NCBI GenBank assembly: GCA_011620245.1 | Contig: WOZN01000384.1 | Span: 1-5,001, forward strand | Direction of reading: 5' to 3' | DNA from: Acidovorax sp. | GTDB taxonomy: Bacteria > Pseudomonadota > Gammaproteobacteria > Burkholderiales > Burkholderiaceae_C | DNA length: 5,001 nucleotides | Shown: in pieces, positions 1 to 5,001 of the stretch | How positions within the stretch are numbered: the stretch's first letter is position 1 | Layout: each line of letters starts with the position of its first letter | Notes under the pieces: model-generated | What the model was told of the DNA's origin: nothing | The model's database searches: none | The model's input: the letters and a program-made list of their open reading frames with translations, nothing else | Program-made: the position numbers and the translations under genes

Positions 1-4
1 AACC

Positions 5-39
5 AGCCGCCTGCCCCTTGGGTGTCAGGCGGCTTTTTT
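5..39 (+). terminator. Rho-independent terminator for a plus-strand gene left of the window
   Basis: A perfect 9-base-pair GC-rich stem (5-13 AGCCGCCTG pairs with 26-34 CAGGCGGCT) with a 12-base loop runs directly into a T tract (34-39). On the minus strand the stem is followed by GGTT with no T run, so it should work only for rightward transcription. No plus-strand gene is visible in the window, so it probably ends a gene lying just to the left, converging on the DUF1840 gene. Confidence 0.85.
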
Positions 40-189
40 CATGGAGCCCCTCGCGGCGCTGCCCAAGTTGCGTATGCCAAACAAACCGGCAGCGCGACCC
101 CAAGGGAAGTGAAGCCAATTCCTGGTTGGACCTGCCTGTCGCCCAACTCGCCCGACCCCGGCGCGGGCGGTGTAAAACCGCTTGCTGCG
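40..189. other. Convergent intergenic region, no gene seen
   Basis: This 150-base stretch separates the rightward terminator from the stop codon of the DUF1840 gene. Open frames that cross it are antisense to DUF1840 and show no recognisable family. It holds an 8-bp inverted repeat (56-63 GCGCTGCC with 88-95 GGCAGCGC, 24-base spacer) and a 6-bp one (149-154 with 164-169, 9-base spacer). Neither is followed by a T run on either strand. No intrinsic terminator for the leftward cfa-like/DUF1840 transcript is evident. Confidence 0.6.
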
Positions 190-510
190 TCAGCTCCCCC
201 ACACCACATCGTGCTCTTCCGCCACCGAGCGGCGCAGCATTTCGAGAAACGGCGCCGCGCGCTGCCGAAGGCGCACGGTATCCGGACGCTCCGCGCCATC
301 GTCGTCGTCCGCTGCTTCCTGTGCATCGGCAGCAAGAGCCTCGTCGGCCGCAACGGCCGCCTCCAGCGCGGCCATGGCGCCGGGGATTTGTGCGGCTGTG
401 ATGATGCCGCTGGTGCCTGGCGTTTTGCCAATGATCTGAAGGATCTGGCGACCATGGGGTTCGAGCATGATCAGATCGGGCGCGGCCCGGGACTTGAATT
501 TGTAGAGCAT
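190..510 (-). CDS. DUF1840 domain-containing protein (small, function unknown)
   Basis: A 106-residue protein whose start MLYKFKS and following segment (residues 1-30, with LIML, HG and the IIGK motif at 26-29) are the hallmark of the DUF1840 family of small betaproteobacterial proteins. The function is unknown. The middle part (about 46-72) is low-complexity, rich in Ala, Glu and Asp with a run of four Asp (68-71). The C-terminal part (about 78-98) looks like a charged helix containing PFLEMLRRS. No signal peptide or membrane segment is seen, so it is probably cytoplasmic. The ATG at 510-508 is chosen because it gives the family's N-terminus. A weak Shine-Dalgarno GAGG (521-524) lies ten bases before it. 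The start overlaps the 3' end of the upstream methyltransferase gene by 40 bases in another frame, so translation may be coupled. The family call is from recognition of the N-terminal motif. Confidence 0.85.
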   Translation of the reverse strand: MLYKFKSRAAPDLIMLEPHGRQILQIIGKTPGTSGIITAAQIPGAMAALEAAVAADEALAADAQEAADDDDGAERPDTVRLRQRAAPFLEMLRRSVAEEHDVVWGS

Positions 511-1787
511 GACGTGGGGGCCTCGGTGTACATGTAGTCGCGCGTGAACGGGTAGACCGATTGTGCGCCGGTCATCGTGCCAGTGTCCATGTTGCCGTCG
601 GGGTGCACGGCCAGTATCTGGTGCAAGGCCATCCAGCCGCGCTCAAACCCCAGGGCGCAGCCCGCCAGGTACAGGCGATATGCGCGCAGCGCCTTGTCTG
701 CGCGCTCCGCGCCCGCCTGCGCCAGCAGCACCTGTCGTGCCGGCTCCAACGCGGCTTCCAGCGCATCCGACCAGGCCCACAGCGTGCGGGCGTAATGGGG
801 GCGCAGGTTCTCGGTGTCCACCATCTCCAGCCCGGCATGTGCCATGTCATACAGCGCCGCACTGACATGCAGCAATTCCCCCCCCGGGAAAATGTATTGC
901 TCGATGAAATCGCCCATGCCGGCGCCCACTTCGGAGTTGTCCAGTCCACCAGAGGTGATGCCGTGGTTGAGCAACAGCCCCCCGGGGCGCAAAAGGCTTC
1001 GCACGGAGGCAAAATAGGCCTTCATCCTGGCCCGCCCCACATGTTCAAACATGCCAACGGATGCCACCTTGTCGAAGGGCAATTCGGCCTGCAATTCGCG
1101 GTAGTCGCACAGCTGCATGCGCACCCGCCCCTTCAGTCCGCGCTGCGCAATGAGTTGCTGGACATGCGCATGCTGGTTGCGCGACAAGGTGATGCCCGTC
1201 GCGTCCACGCCATAATTTTCTGCTGCCCACAGCAGCAGCGCGCCCCAGCCGGCGCCAATGTCCAGAAAGCGCTCACCCGGCTGCAGCCGCAGCTTGCGGC
1301 AGATCAGATCGAGCTTGGCCTCCTGGGCCTGCGCCAGGGTCATGGCGCTGTCGCGAAAATAGGCGCATGAATAGACCCGCTTCGGGTCCAGCCACAGCGC
1401 ATAGAAATCGTCCGACAGGTCGTAGTGGAACTGCACCTGGCGCGCATCGCGCTGAAGCGTGTGCGCGGTCATTGACCGTGCATGCGCAAGCATGCGACGC
1501 CACCAAAGCTGGCCAGGCTCCGGCACGGGGTTTCGGGTCAGCAGCCCGGCGACGGCAGCCATCAATTCGCGCATGCTGCCTTCCAGCACTACCCGGCCCT
1601 CGACAATCGCCGCGCCGACATTGCCGATTTCGCCCATGGCCAAGGCCACCAGCGCCCTGCGATCCCGAAAGCGCAGCGTGACGGCAGCATTGCGCGCGCC
1701 CAGCCACTGCCCCTGTGGCAACTGAACCGCGATGCGGACCGGCAACGCCTCCAACCGCCCCTCCAGGATATGCAGCAAGTTTTTCAT
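471..1787 (-). CDS. Cyclopropane-fatty-acyl-phospholipid synthase family SAM-dependent methyltransferase
   Basis: This 438-residue protein belongs to the Cfa/mycolic-acid methyltransferase family, which transfers a methyl(ene) group from S-adenosylmethionine to the double bond of unsaturated acyl chains in membrane phospholipids. Residues 1 to about 100 match the family's N-terminal lipid-interacting domain. The catalytic domain follows with HYDLSDDFYALWLD (121-134), YSCAYF (139-144), the SAM-binding motif LDIGAGWG (175-182), FEHVG (247-251), HGIT (275-278), FIEQYIFPGGEL (294-305) and YPFTRDYMY (412-420). Motif I has Ala178 where E. coli Cfa has Cys. E. coli Cfa is 382 residues; family members usually end near the YPFxRDYMY motif. 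Here 18 further residues rich in Ser, Thr and Pro (421-438) follow and overlap the DUF1840 gene, so the tail may be recent and non-functional. No Shine-Dalgarno precedes the ATG, but a promoter sits immediately upstream. The exact product (cyclopropane or another methylated lipid) cannot be told from sequence, so no symbol is given. Confidence 0.9.
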   Translation of the reverse strand: MKNLLHILEGRLEALPVRIAVQLPQGQWLGARNAAVTLRFRDRRALVALAMGEIGNVGAAIVEGRVVLEGSMRELMAAVAGLLTRNPVPEPGQLWWRRMLAHARSMTAHTLQRDARQVQFHYDLSDDFYALWLDPKRVYSCAYFRDSAMTLAQAQEAKLDLICRKLRLQPGERFLDIGAGWGALLLWAAENYGVDATGITLSRNQHAHVQQLIAQRGLKGRVRMQLCDYRELQAELPFDKVASVGMFEHVGRARMKAYFASVRSLLRPGGLLLNHGITSGGLDNSEVGAGMGDFIEQYIFPGGELLHVSAALYDMAHAGLEMVDTENLRPHYARTLWAWSDALEAALEPARQVLLAQAGAERADKALRAYRLYLAGCALGFERGWMALHQILAVHPDGNMDTGTMTGAQSVYPFTRDYMYTEAPTSCSTNSSPGPRPI

Positions 1788-1953
1788 AGTGGCCCATTCT
1801 TGAAATTGCCAGCCAGCTTGTCAATACCAAACTCGCCCGATGGCGCGCGCCCACCACCGACACAGGGCGATCATGGGCAAAAACGGCAGCAACAAATGTC
1901 TGCAAAGACAGCGAATGGCGCTTTCGTACGGTGCTGTGGGCACCAAGGTTCCA
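1788..1953. other. Intergenic region between the HD-domain gene and the cfa-like gene
   Basis: These 166 bases separate the phosphonate operon from the cfa-like unit and hold the promoter at 1796-1824. Two small hairpins follow the HD-domain gene on the minus strand: 1930-1934 with 1940-1944 (GGTGC/GCACC, 5-base loop, no T run) and 1897-1901 with 1906-1910 (TGTCT/AGACA, 4-base loop, followed by a broken T-rich stretch TTTGTTGC). Neither is a convincing intrinsic terminator, so read-through from the phosphonate operon into the cfa-like gene is possible. A 10-base GC palindrome lies at 1842-1851. No coding sequence is supported. Confidence 0.5.
1796..1824 (-). promoter_or_regulatory. Sigma-70-type promoter of the cfa-like gene
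   Basis: Read on the minus strand, a perfect -35 TTGACA (1824-1819) is followed by a 17-base spacer and AAGAAT (1801-1796), which matches 4 of 6 positions of the -10 consensus. Only eight bases (1795-1788) separate the -10 from the ATG at 1787. Transcription would therefore start within about one to three bases of the start codon. The in-frame stop TGA inside the -35 (1823-1821) excludes an N-terminally longer protein read through this site. Confidence 0.7.
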
Positions 1954-2538
1954 TCAGGCGGATACTGCGGCCGGCATCTTGGCCAGCGCATGCCGCGCAG
2001 TGACCGTTGCCAGCATGTGCATGAAATGCTCGAACGCGGGCGTTGCGCGGCCCACCACTTTGGCCGCATCGTCGTAACGGCGCAGGCGGATGGCCTCGTG
2101 GGCAAATGGCTGCGATACAAATTGCACGGCCTGCTCTACCGAGTACGCGCCCCCCTGCAACTCCAGACTGTGTTTGGACGCCGGCGAGAGGGCCTCCCAG
2201 TAGCCGTTCTCCATGGCGCACAGATAGCGTTTGGCATCCACATGCAGCCGAACGGGCTCCAGCACTGCGGGCGGCAGCAGGGCCCGCAGGAAGGGCAACG
2301 CCACATACTGGTGCAGGCCGTCGCGGCCTGCGTTGTCAGCGGCCCGGCATTCGGGCGCCAGCAGATGTCCGATGTCATGCAGCAGCGCCGCAGCCACTGT
2401 CTGCGGCGTTTCGCCGGCCAGCTCGGCCAGATGGGCACACTGCAGCGCATGCTCGAGCTGGCTGACGGCTTCGCCGCCATATTGCTCCTTGCCACGCGTC
2501 ACCAGCAAATGCGAGATGTCGATCAGGGTCAAAGACAT
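1954..2538 (-). CDS. Phosphonate-operon HD-domain oxygenase, PhnZ/TmpB-like
   Basis: A 194-residue HD-superfamily protein of the phosphonate-degradation-operon HDIG type. PhnZ and TmpB, the characterised relatives, are mixed-valence di-iron oxygenases that use O2 to split the C-P bond of (R)-1-hydroxy-2-aminoethylphosphonate or its trimethylammonio form, giving glycine or glycine betaine plus phosphate. The metal-ligand pattern known for PhnZ (H34, H58, D59, H80, H104, D161) can be laid on H30, H54-D55, H76, H99 and D156 with nearly constant offset. The Tyr24/Glu27 pair of PhnZ appears as Y20-G-G-E23. The HD motif reads LLHDIGHLL (52-60). No signal peptide or membrane segment is seen, so it is cytoplasmic. 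The ATG at 2538 is chosen for its strong ribosome binding site; longer frames run into phnE. It follows phnE by 20 bases and is probably the last gene of the transport operon. The PhnY/TmpA hydroxylase partner is not in the window, and sequence alone does not separate PhnZ from TmpB. Confidence 0.85.
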   Translation of the reverse strand: MSLTLIDISHLLVTRGKEQYGGEAVSQLEHALQCAHLAELAGETPQTVAAALLHDIGHLLAPECRAADNAGRDGLHQYVALPFLRALLPPAVLEPVRLHVDAKRYLCAMENGYWEALSPASKHSLELQGGAYSVEQAVQFVSQPFAHEAIRLRRYDDAAKVVGRATPAFEHFMHMLATVTARHALAKMPAAVSA

Positions 2539-2542
2539 GGTT

Positions 2543-2548
2543 TCCTCC
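2543..2548 (-). promoter_or_regulatory. Strong Shine-Dalgarno of the PhnZ/TmpB-like gene
   Basis: GGAGGA on the minus strand lies four bases before the ATG at 2538-2536. It fixes the start inside the longer open frame that overlaps phnE. It is the best ribosome binding site in the window. Confidence 0.85.
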
Positions 2549-2558
2549 AGTGGCTGCG

Positions 2559-3365
2559 TCACACCAGGGCCTTGCGAATGCGCGCCGACACCAGATCGAT
2601 GGCGCTCACGGTGACCACGATGACGAGCATCACGGCGCAGGTCTCGGCATACTGAAAGCCGCGGATGATCTCCCACAGCACCACGCCGATGCCGCCCGCC
2701 CCCACCATGCCGACCACCGAGGCGGAGCGCACGTTGGCCTCGAAACGATAGAGCGTGAACGAGATCCACAGCGGCATGACCTGCGGTATCACGCCGTAGA
2801 TGATTTCATGCAGTGCACTGGCTCCGGTGGAGCGGATGCCTTCCACAGGCTGGGGGTCGATAGCCTCCACCGCTTCGGAAAACAGCTTGGCCAGCGTACC
2901 GGAGGTATGGATCCACAGCGCCAGCACACCGGCAAAAGGCCCCAGGCCCACCGCCACCACGAAGAGCATCGCAAACACCATCTCGTTGATGGCACGGAAC
3001 GCATCGAGCACCCGGCGCACCGGCTGGTTCACCCACCACGGCACGATGTTCGACGAGGCCAGCAAGGCCAGCGGCACAGCGGTCAGCACGGCCAGCGCCG
3101 TGCCCCACAGCGCGATCTGCAGTGTGACGACCATCTCCTGCAAATAGAGTTTCCACTGCGCAAAATTGGGCGGAAAGAACTCTGCGGCATAGCGGGCCAT
3201 GTTGCCCGAGTCGCTCAGCAGGTCCAGCGGGCGCATGTCGGCGCCCTTCCACGAAGCTGCCAGCAGCACCAGCAAAATGCCCCATGACAGATACCACAGC
3301 AGGCTGCGCTTGGGCGCGGTGGCCTGGGCCAGGGTCGTGAGCGAGGGGGTCAGGGCAGAAGACAT
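2559..3365 (-). CDS. phnE: Phosphonate ABC transporter permease PhnE
   Basis: A 268-residue inner-membrane permease of the phosphonate/phosphite importer PhnCDE, close to the 276 residues of E. coli PhnE. Hydrophobic segments lie at about 22-38, 80-105, 127-152, 215-230 and 241-260, with a weaker one around 190-205. The cytoplasmic coupling (EAA) loop that docks on the ATPase PhnC spans about 164-195, with [13 protein letters not shown] at 164-176 and the conserved Gly-Ala at 181-182. A glycine-rich stretch [10 protein letters not shown] (218-227) after it is typical of this permease group. The ATG at 3365 has only a weak AGG (3373-3375) seven bases upstream. It follows phnD by 79 bases and is followed by the PhnZ/TmpB-like gene after 20 bases. 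Only one permease gene is present; it presumably acts as a homodimer. Confidence 0.95.
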   Translation of the reverse strand: MSSALTPSLTTLAQATAPKRSLLWYLSWGILLVLLAASWKGADMRPLDLLSDSGNMARYAAEFFPPNFAQWKLYLQEMVVTLQIALWGTALAVLTAVPLALLASSNIVPWWVNQPVRRVLDAFRAINEMVFAMLFVVAVGLGPFAGVLALWIHTSGTLAKLFSEAVEAIDPQPVEGIRSTGASALHEIIYGVIPQVMPLWISFTLYRFEANVRSASVVGMVGAGGIGVVLWEIIRGFQYAETCAVMLVIVVTVSAIDLVSARIRKALV

Positions 3366-3384
3366 GGCAATGCCTGCAAAGCCA

Positions 3385-3430
3385 GGGCTGTGAGCGAAAC
3401 ACAGAGTTTTCAGCCCACCGCCGCTGGCGG
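3385..3430 (-). promoter_or_regulatory. Hairpins in the phnD-phnE intercistronic gap
   Basis: The 79-base gap (3366-3444) holds two inverted repeats on the minus-strand transcript: CCGCC/GGCGG (3426-3430 with 3418-3422, 3-base loop) and GGGCTG/CAGCCC (3411-3416 with 3385-3390, 20-base loop). Neither is followed by a T run, so they are not intrinsic terminators. Such structures often protect the upstream message from 3' exonucleases, which would favour more binding protein than permease. That role is inference. Confidence 0.4.
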
Positions 3431-3444
3431 GAGAATGAAACGCT

Positions 3445-4389
3445 TTACTTCAGGGACGCCAGTTGCTGGTCGATTTCGGCCAGGCGGGTCTTTTTGTCGG
3501 CCTCTGCCAGCGTGCTGTCGTTTTCGATCTTGTTGCGCTTGCCGAACAGGTCGAGCTGGCGGATGGGGGTGAGTTGCGCGTTCGTCGATGGCTTGAAGCC
3601 CGATAGCTTGGAGATCTTCATGACGATCTCCTTCTCGCGCGCATCGCTCTTGGCGTAGTTGTAGAAGAAGTTCTTGATCTTCGTCTTGGCCGCCTCGGGC
3701 AGTTCCTTGTGCATCACCAGGGGGTCCAGGGCGATCAGCGGCGAGGTCCAGATGATCTTGATGTCCTTGAACTTCTCAGGCTGGCGCTCCCGGATCTTTT
3801 CGAGGTTTTCGCTGTTGTTGGTGGCCACATCGACCTGCTTGTTGGCCACGGCCAGGGCGTTGGTCTCGTGGTTGGCGCTGCGCACGATCTTGAAATGCGT
3901 CTTGGCATCGATCTTGTTCTGGGCAAAGGCGTAATAACCCGGCACCAGGAAACCCGAGGTGGAGTTGGGGTCGCCGTTACCGAAGCTCAGCGACTTGCCG
4001 TTCTTGAGCACATCGTCCAGGCTGGCCAGGGGGCTGTCCTTGTGCACGATGAGGTGCGAGTAGTAGCCTTGTGTGCCGTCTGCATTCACCATCTGGGCGA
4101 ACACCTCGGCGTTGGCGCGGTCCACGGCTTCCATCGCCGACTTGTTGCCCAGCCAGGCAACTTGCACCTTGTTGAAACGCATGCCTTCGATGATGCCGGC
4201 ATAGTCAGGCGCAAAGAAGGCCTTGATCTTGAAGCCGGTCTGCTTGGCCATGTCGTCCAGCAGGGGCTGCCAGTCGGCCTTGAGGTTTTGCGTGGCTTCG
4301 GTGGAGATGATGCCGAAGTTGATGTCCTGCGCCATGGCGCCCGTCACGCCGAGACCCAGGGCCAGGGCTGCACACAGTTTCTTGATCAT
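3445..4389 (-). CDS. phnD: Phosphonate ABC transporter substrate-binding protein PhnD
   Basis: A 314-residue periplasmic binding protein that captures phosphonates for the PhnCE transporter. Residues 1-20 are a Sec signal peptide (Lys3-Lys4, hydrophobic core, cleavage after Ala-Met-Ala20). The mature protein matches my memory of E. coli PhnD over long blocks: [14 protein letters not shown] (24-37), [18 protein letters not shown] (58-75), [18 protein letters not shown] (136-153) and [19 protein letters not shown] (174-192). All residues reported to hold 2-aminoethylphosphonate in E. coli PhnD have counterparts: Y63, Y109, S143, T144 and H174 (Tyr47, Tyr93, Ser127, Thr128, His157), and the amine-binding acids E194 and D222 (Glu177, Asp205). 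This points to 2-aminoethylphosphonate or a close relative as ligand. The ATG at 4389 has a Shine-Dalgarno GGAG (4395-4398) five bases upstream. It lies 36 bases after phnC. The C-terminus is lysine-rich and helical. Confidence 0.97.
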   Translation of the reverse strand: MIKKLCAALALGLGVTGAMAQDINFGIISTEATQNLKADWQPLLDDMAKQTGFKIKAFFAPDYAGIIEGMRFNKVQVAWLGNKSAMEAVDRANAEVFAQMVNADGTQGYYSHLIVHKDSPLASLDDVLKNGKSLSFGNGDPNSTSGFLVPGYYAFAQNKIDAKTHFKIVRSANHETNALAVANKQVDVATNNSENLEKIRERQPEKFKDIKIIWTSPLIALDPLVMHKELPEAAKTKIKNFFYNYAKSDAREKEIVMKISKLSGFKPSTNAQLTPIRQLDLFGKRNKIENDSTLAEADKKTRLAEIDQQLASLK

Positions 4390-4414
4390 GAAAACTCCAA
4401 TGGGGTTAAACCGT

Positions 4415-4464
4415 AAAAGAAAAAATCAGGCGACCTGCGCCAACGGCTGCATCCAGCCGTTGGC
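4415..4464 (-). promoter_or_regulatory. Hairpin plus T-rich tract at the phnC-phnD junction (possible attenuator)
   Basis: The last codons of phnC form a perfect 11-bp stem with a 4-base loop on the minus-strand transcript (4464-4454 GCCAACGGCTG with 4449-4439 CAGCCGTTGGC). The stop codon is followed by T6-C-T4 (4425-4415). The T tract begins 13 bases after the long stem, too far for a canonical terminator. A weaker 4-bp hairpin (GGCG 4441-4438 with CGCC 4432-4429, 5-base loop) sits three bases from the T tract and shares bases with the long stem, so the two are mutually exclusive. Partial termination or mRNA processing between phnC and phnD is possible but unproven. Confidence 0.4.
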
Positions 4465-5001
4465 AGCTTGCGCCGCAGGGGCGGCCGCCAGCGGGCTGGC
4501 ACCGGCCAGAATTTCATCGACATGCACGCCATACAGTTCGCGCAGCAGGTCTGGCGTCAGGGCGGCGGACGGGCCGTCGTACACCACGCGGCCCTGGTGC
4601 AGCGCCACCACGCGCGGGCAGTATTTGATGGCCACCTCCACCTGGTGCAGCGACACGATGACGGTGCTGCCGTCTTCGCGGTTGATGCGCGCCAGGATGT
4701 CCATGACCTTGCGCGACGATTCGGGGTCGAGCGATGCAATCGGCTCGTCGGCCAGCACCACCTTGGCGCCCTGCACCAGCGTGCGGGCAATGGCGGCGCG
4801 CTGCTGCTGGCCGCCCGACAGGGTGGAGGCGCGCTGCGCGTGGCAATCGGCAATGCCCACGCGGGCCAGCGCCTCCAGCGCCAGCGCGCGTTCGTGCGGC
4901 TTGAACATGCGCAGCCAGCCGCGCCAGCGGGGCGCACGGTGCAGCAGCCCGACCAGCACATTCAGCAGCACCGGCAGGCGATCCACCAGGTTGAACTGCT
5001 G
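4426..5001 (-). CDS. phnC: Phosphonate ABC transporter ATP-binding protein PhnC (5' end outside window)
   Basis: The C-terminal 191 residues of the ATPase that powers phosphonate import. In order from the first visible residue: Q-loop QQFNLV (1-6), ABC signature LSGGQQQR (61-68), Walker B VVLADE (81-86, with catalytic Glu86), D-loop SLDPE (90-94) and the switch histidine in VSLHQ (His119). The Walker A motif and roughly the first 80 residues lie beyond 5001. The GTG at 4986 that could open this frame is not a real start, because the Q-loop is coded upstream of it in the same frame. After LRELYG (153-158) there is an Ala-rich tail of about 33 residues (159-191) with no known role. It is probably the first transport gene of the operon, followed by phnD after 36 bases. 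The call as PhnC rather than another importer ATPase rests on the Q-loop/NVLVG segment and the phnD-phnE context. Confidence 0.93.
   Translation of the reverse strand, partial: QQFNLVDRLPVLLNVLVGLLHRAPRWRGWLRMFKPHERALALEALARVGIADCHAQRASTLSGGQQQRAAIARTLVQGAKVVLADEPIASLDPESSRKVMDILARINREDGSTVIVSLHQVEVAIKYCPRVVALHQGRVVYDGPSAALTPDLLRELYGVHVDEILAGASPLAAAPAAQAANGWMQPLAQVA

Noticed and set aside
22..537. 171-residue plus-strand open frame at the left edge
   Set aside because: It begins inside the terminator stem-loop, is antisense to DUF1840, and shows no family resemblance.
561..1370. 269-residue plus-strand open frame antisense to the cfa-like gene
   Set aside because: It is a GC-rich shadow of a well-recognised minus-strand gene, with a composition (many His, Gln, Arg, Ala) typical of antisense frames and no family motif.
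1897..1910. TGTCT/AGACA hairpin as terminator of the phosphonate operon
   Set aside because: The stem is only five pairs and AT-rich, and the T stretch after it is broken by G and C; too weak to call.
1788..1953. PHO-box-like site for phosphate control
   Set aside because: I saw no pair of spaced TGTCA-like repeats here or in the operon gaps; the operon promoter would lie upstream of phnC, outside the window.
1840..2655. 271-residue plus-strand open frame across the HD-domain gene
   Set aside because: It is antisense to a clear PhnZ/TmpB-like gene and part of phnE, has no recognisable motif, and no ribosome binding site stands out.
1954..2769. 271-residue version of the HD-domain protein starting inside phnE
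   Set aside because: The extra N-terminus overlaps phnE out of frame and looks like shadow translation; the ATG at 2538 has a strong Shine-Dalgarno and gives a family-length protein.
2550..3287. 245-residue plus-strand open frame antisense to phnE
   Set aside because: His/Arg-rich composition is the mirror of the hydrophobic permease codons; no independent support.
3709..4416. 235-residue plus-strand open frame antisense to phnD
   Set aside because: The phnD reading matches a known family along its whole length; the antisense frame is Val/Gly/His-rich and unrecognisable.
4426..4986. GTG at 4986 as the start of phnC
   Set aside because: The Q-loop residues QQFNL are coded just upstream in the same frame, so the gene continues past the window edge.
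1..5001. CRISPR array, tRNA, rRNA, insertion sequence or prophage remnants
   Set aside because: No repeated spacer-repeat pattern, no tRNA-like cloverleaf, no transposase-like frame and no terminal repeats were seen.

Overview
The window is GC-rich, densely coding DNA. It looks like the chromosome of a betaproteobacterium, most likely Burkholderiales/Comamonadaceae. That reading rests on a DUF1840 protein (a family I know from Betaproteobacteria), on the codon composition and on gene style; it is inference, not a database match. All five recognised genes, plus a partial one at the right edge, are read on the minus strand, so the biological order runs from right to left.

Right part (5001 to 1954): a phosphonate uptake and breakdown operon. 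It holds phnC (ATPase, 5' end cut off by the window), phnD (periplasmic phosphonate-binding protein), phnE (permease) and, 20 bases further on with a strong ribosome binding site, a 194-residue HD-domain protein of the phosphonate-operon HDIG type. The HD protein has the Tyr-x-x-Glu and His/Asp metal-ligand pattern of the mixed-valence di-iron oxygenases PhnZ and TmpB, which cleave a 1-hydroxylated aminophosphonate C-P bond and release phosphate. PhnD keeps all seven residues that contact 2-aminoethylphosphonate in E. coli PhnD. The simplest reading is an operon that imports an aminophosphonate and frees its phosphate oxidatively. The partner hydroxylase (PhnY or TmpA) is not in the window and may lie upstream of phnC or elsewhere.

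Middle and left part (1953 to 190): after a 166-base gap with a good sigma-70-type promoter comes a cyclopropane-fatty-acyl-phospholipid synthase-family methyltransferase gene. Its promoter sits so close to the ATG that the mRNA may be leaderless. The 3' end overlaps the start of a small DUF1840 gene by 40 bases, and the overlap encodes an odd C-terminal tail on the methyltransferase. These two genes appear to be a separate transcription unit with no evident link to phosphonates.

Left edge (1 to 189): no gene is seen. A rho-independent terminator oriented rightward suggests that a plus-strand gene ends just outside the window and converges on the DUF1840 gene.

The window is mostly ordinary. 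The points worth a second look are the transporter/PhnZ-like pairing without a visible hydroxylase, RNA structures at the phnC-phnD and phnD-phnE junctions, the possibly leaderless cfa-like transcript and the cfa/DUF1840 overlap.
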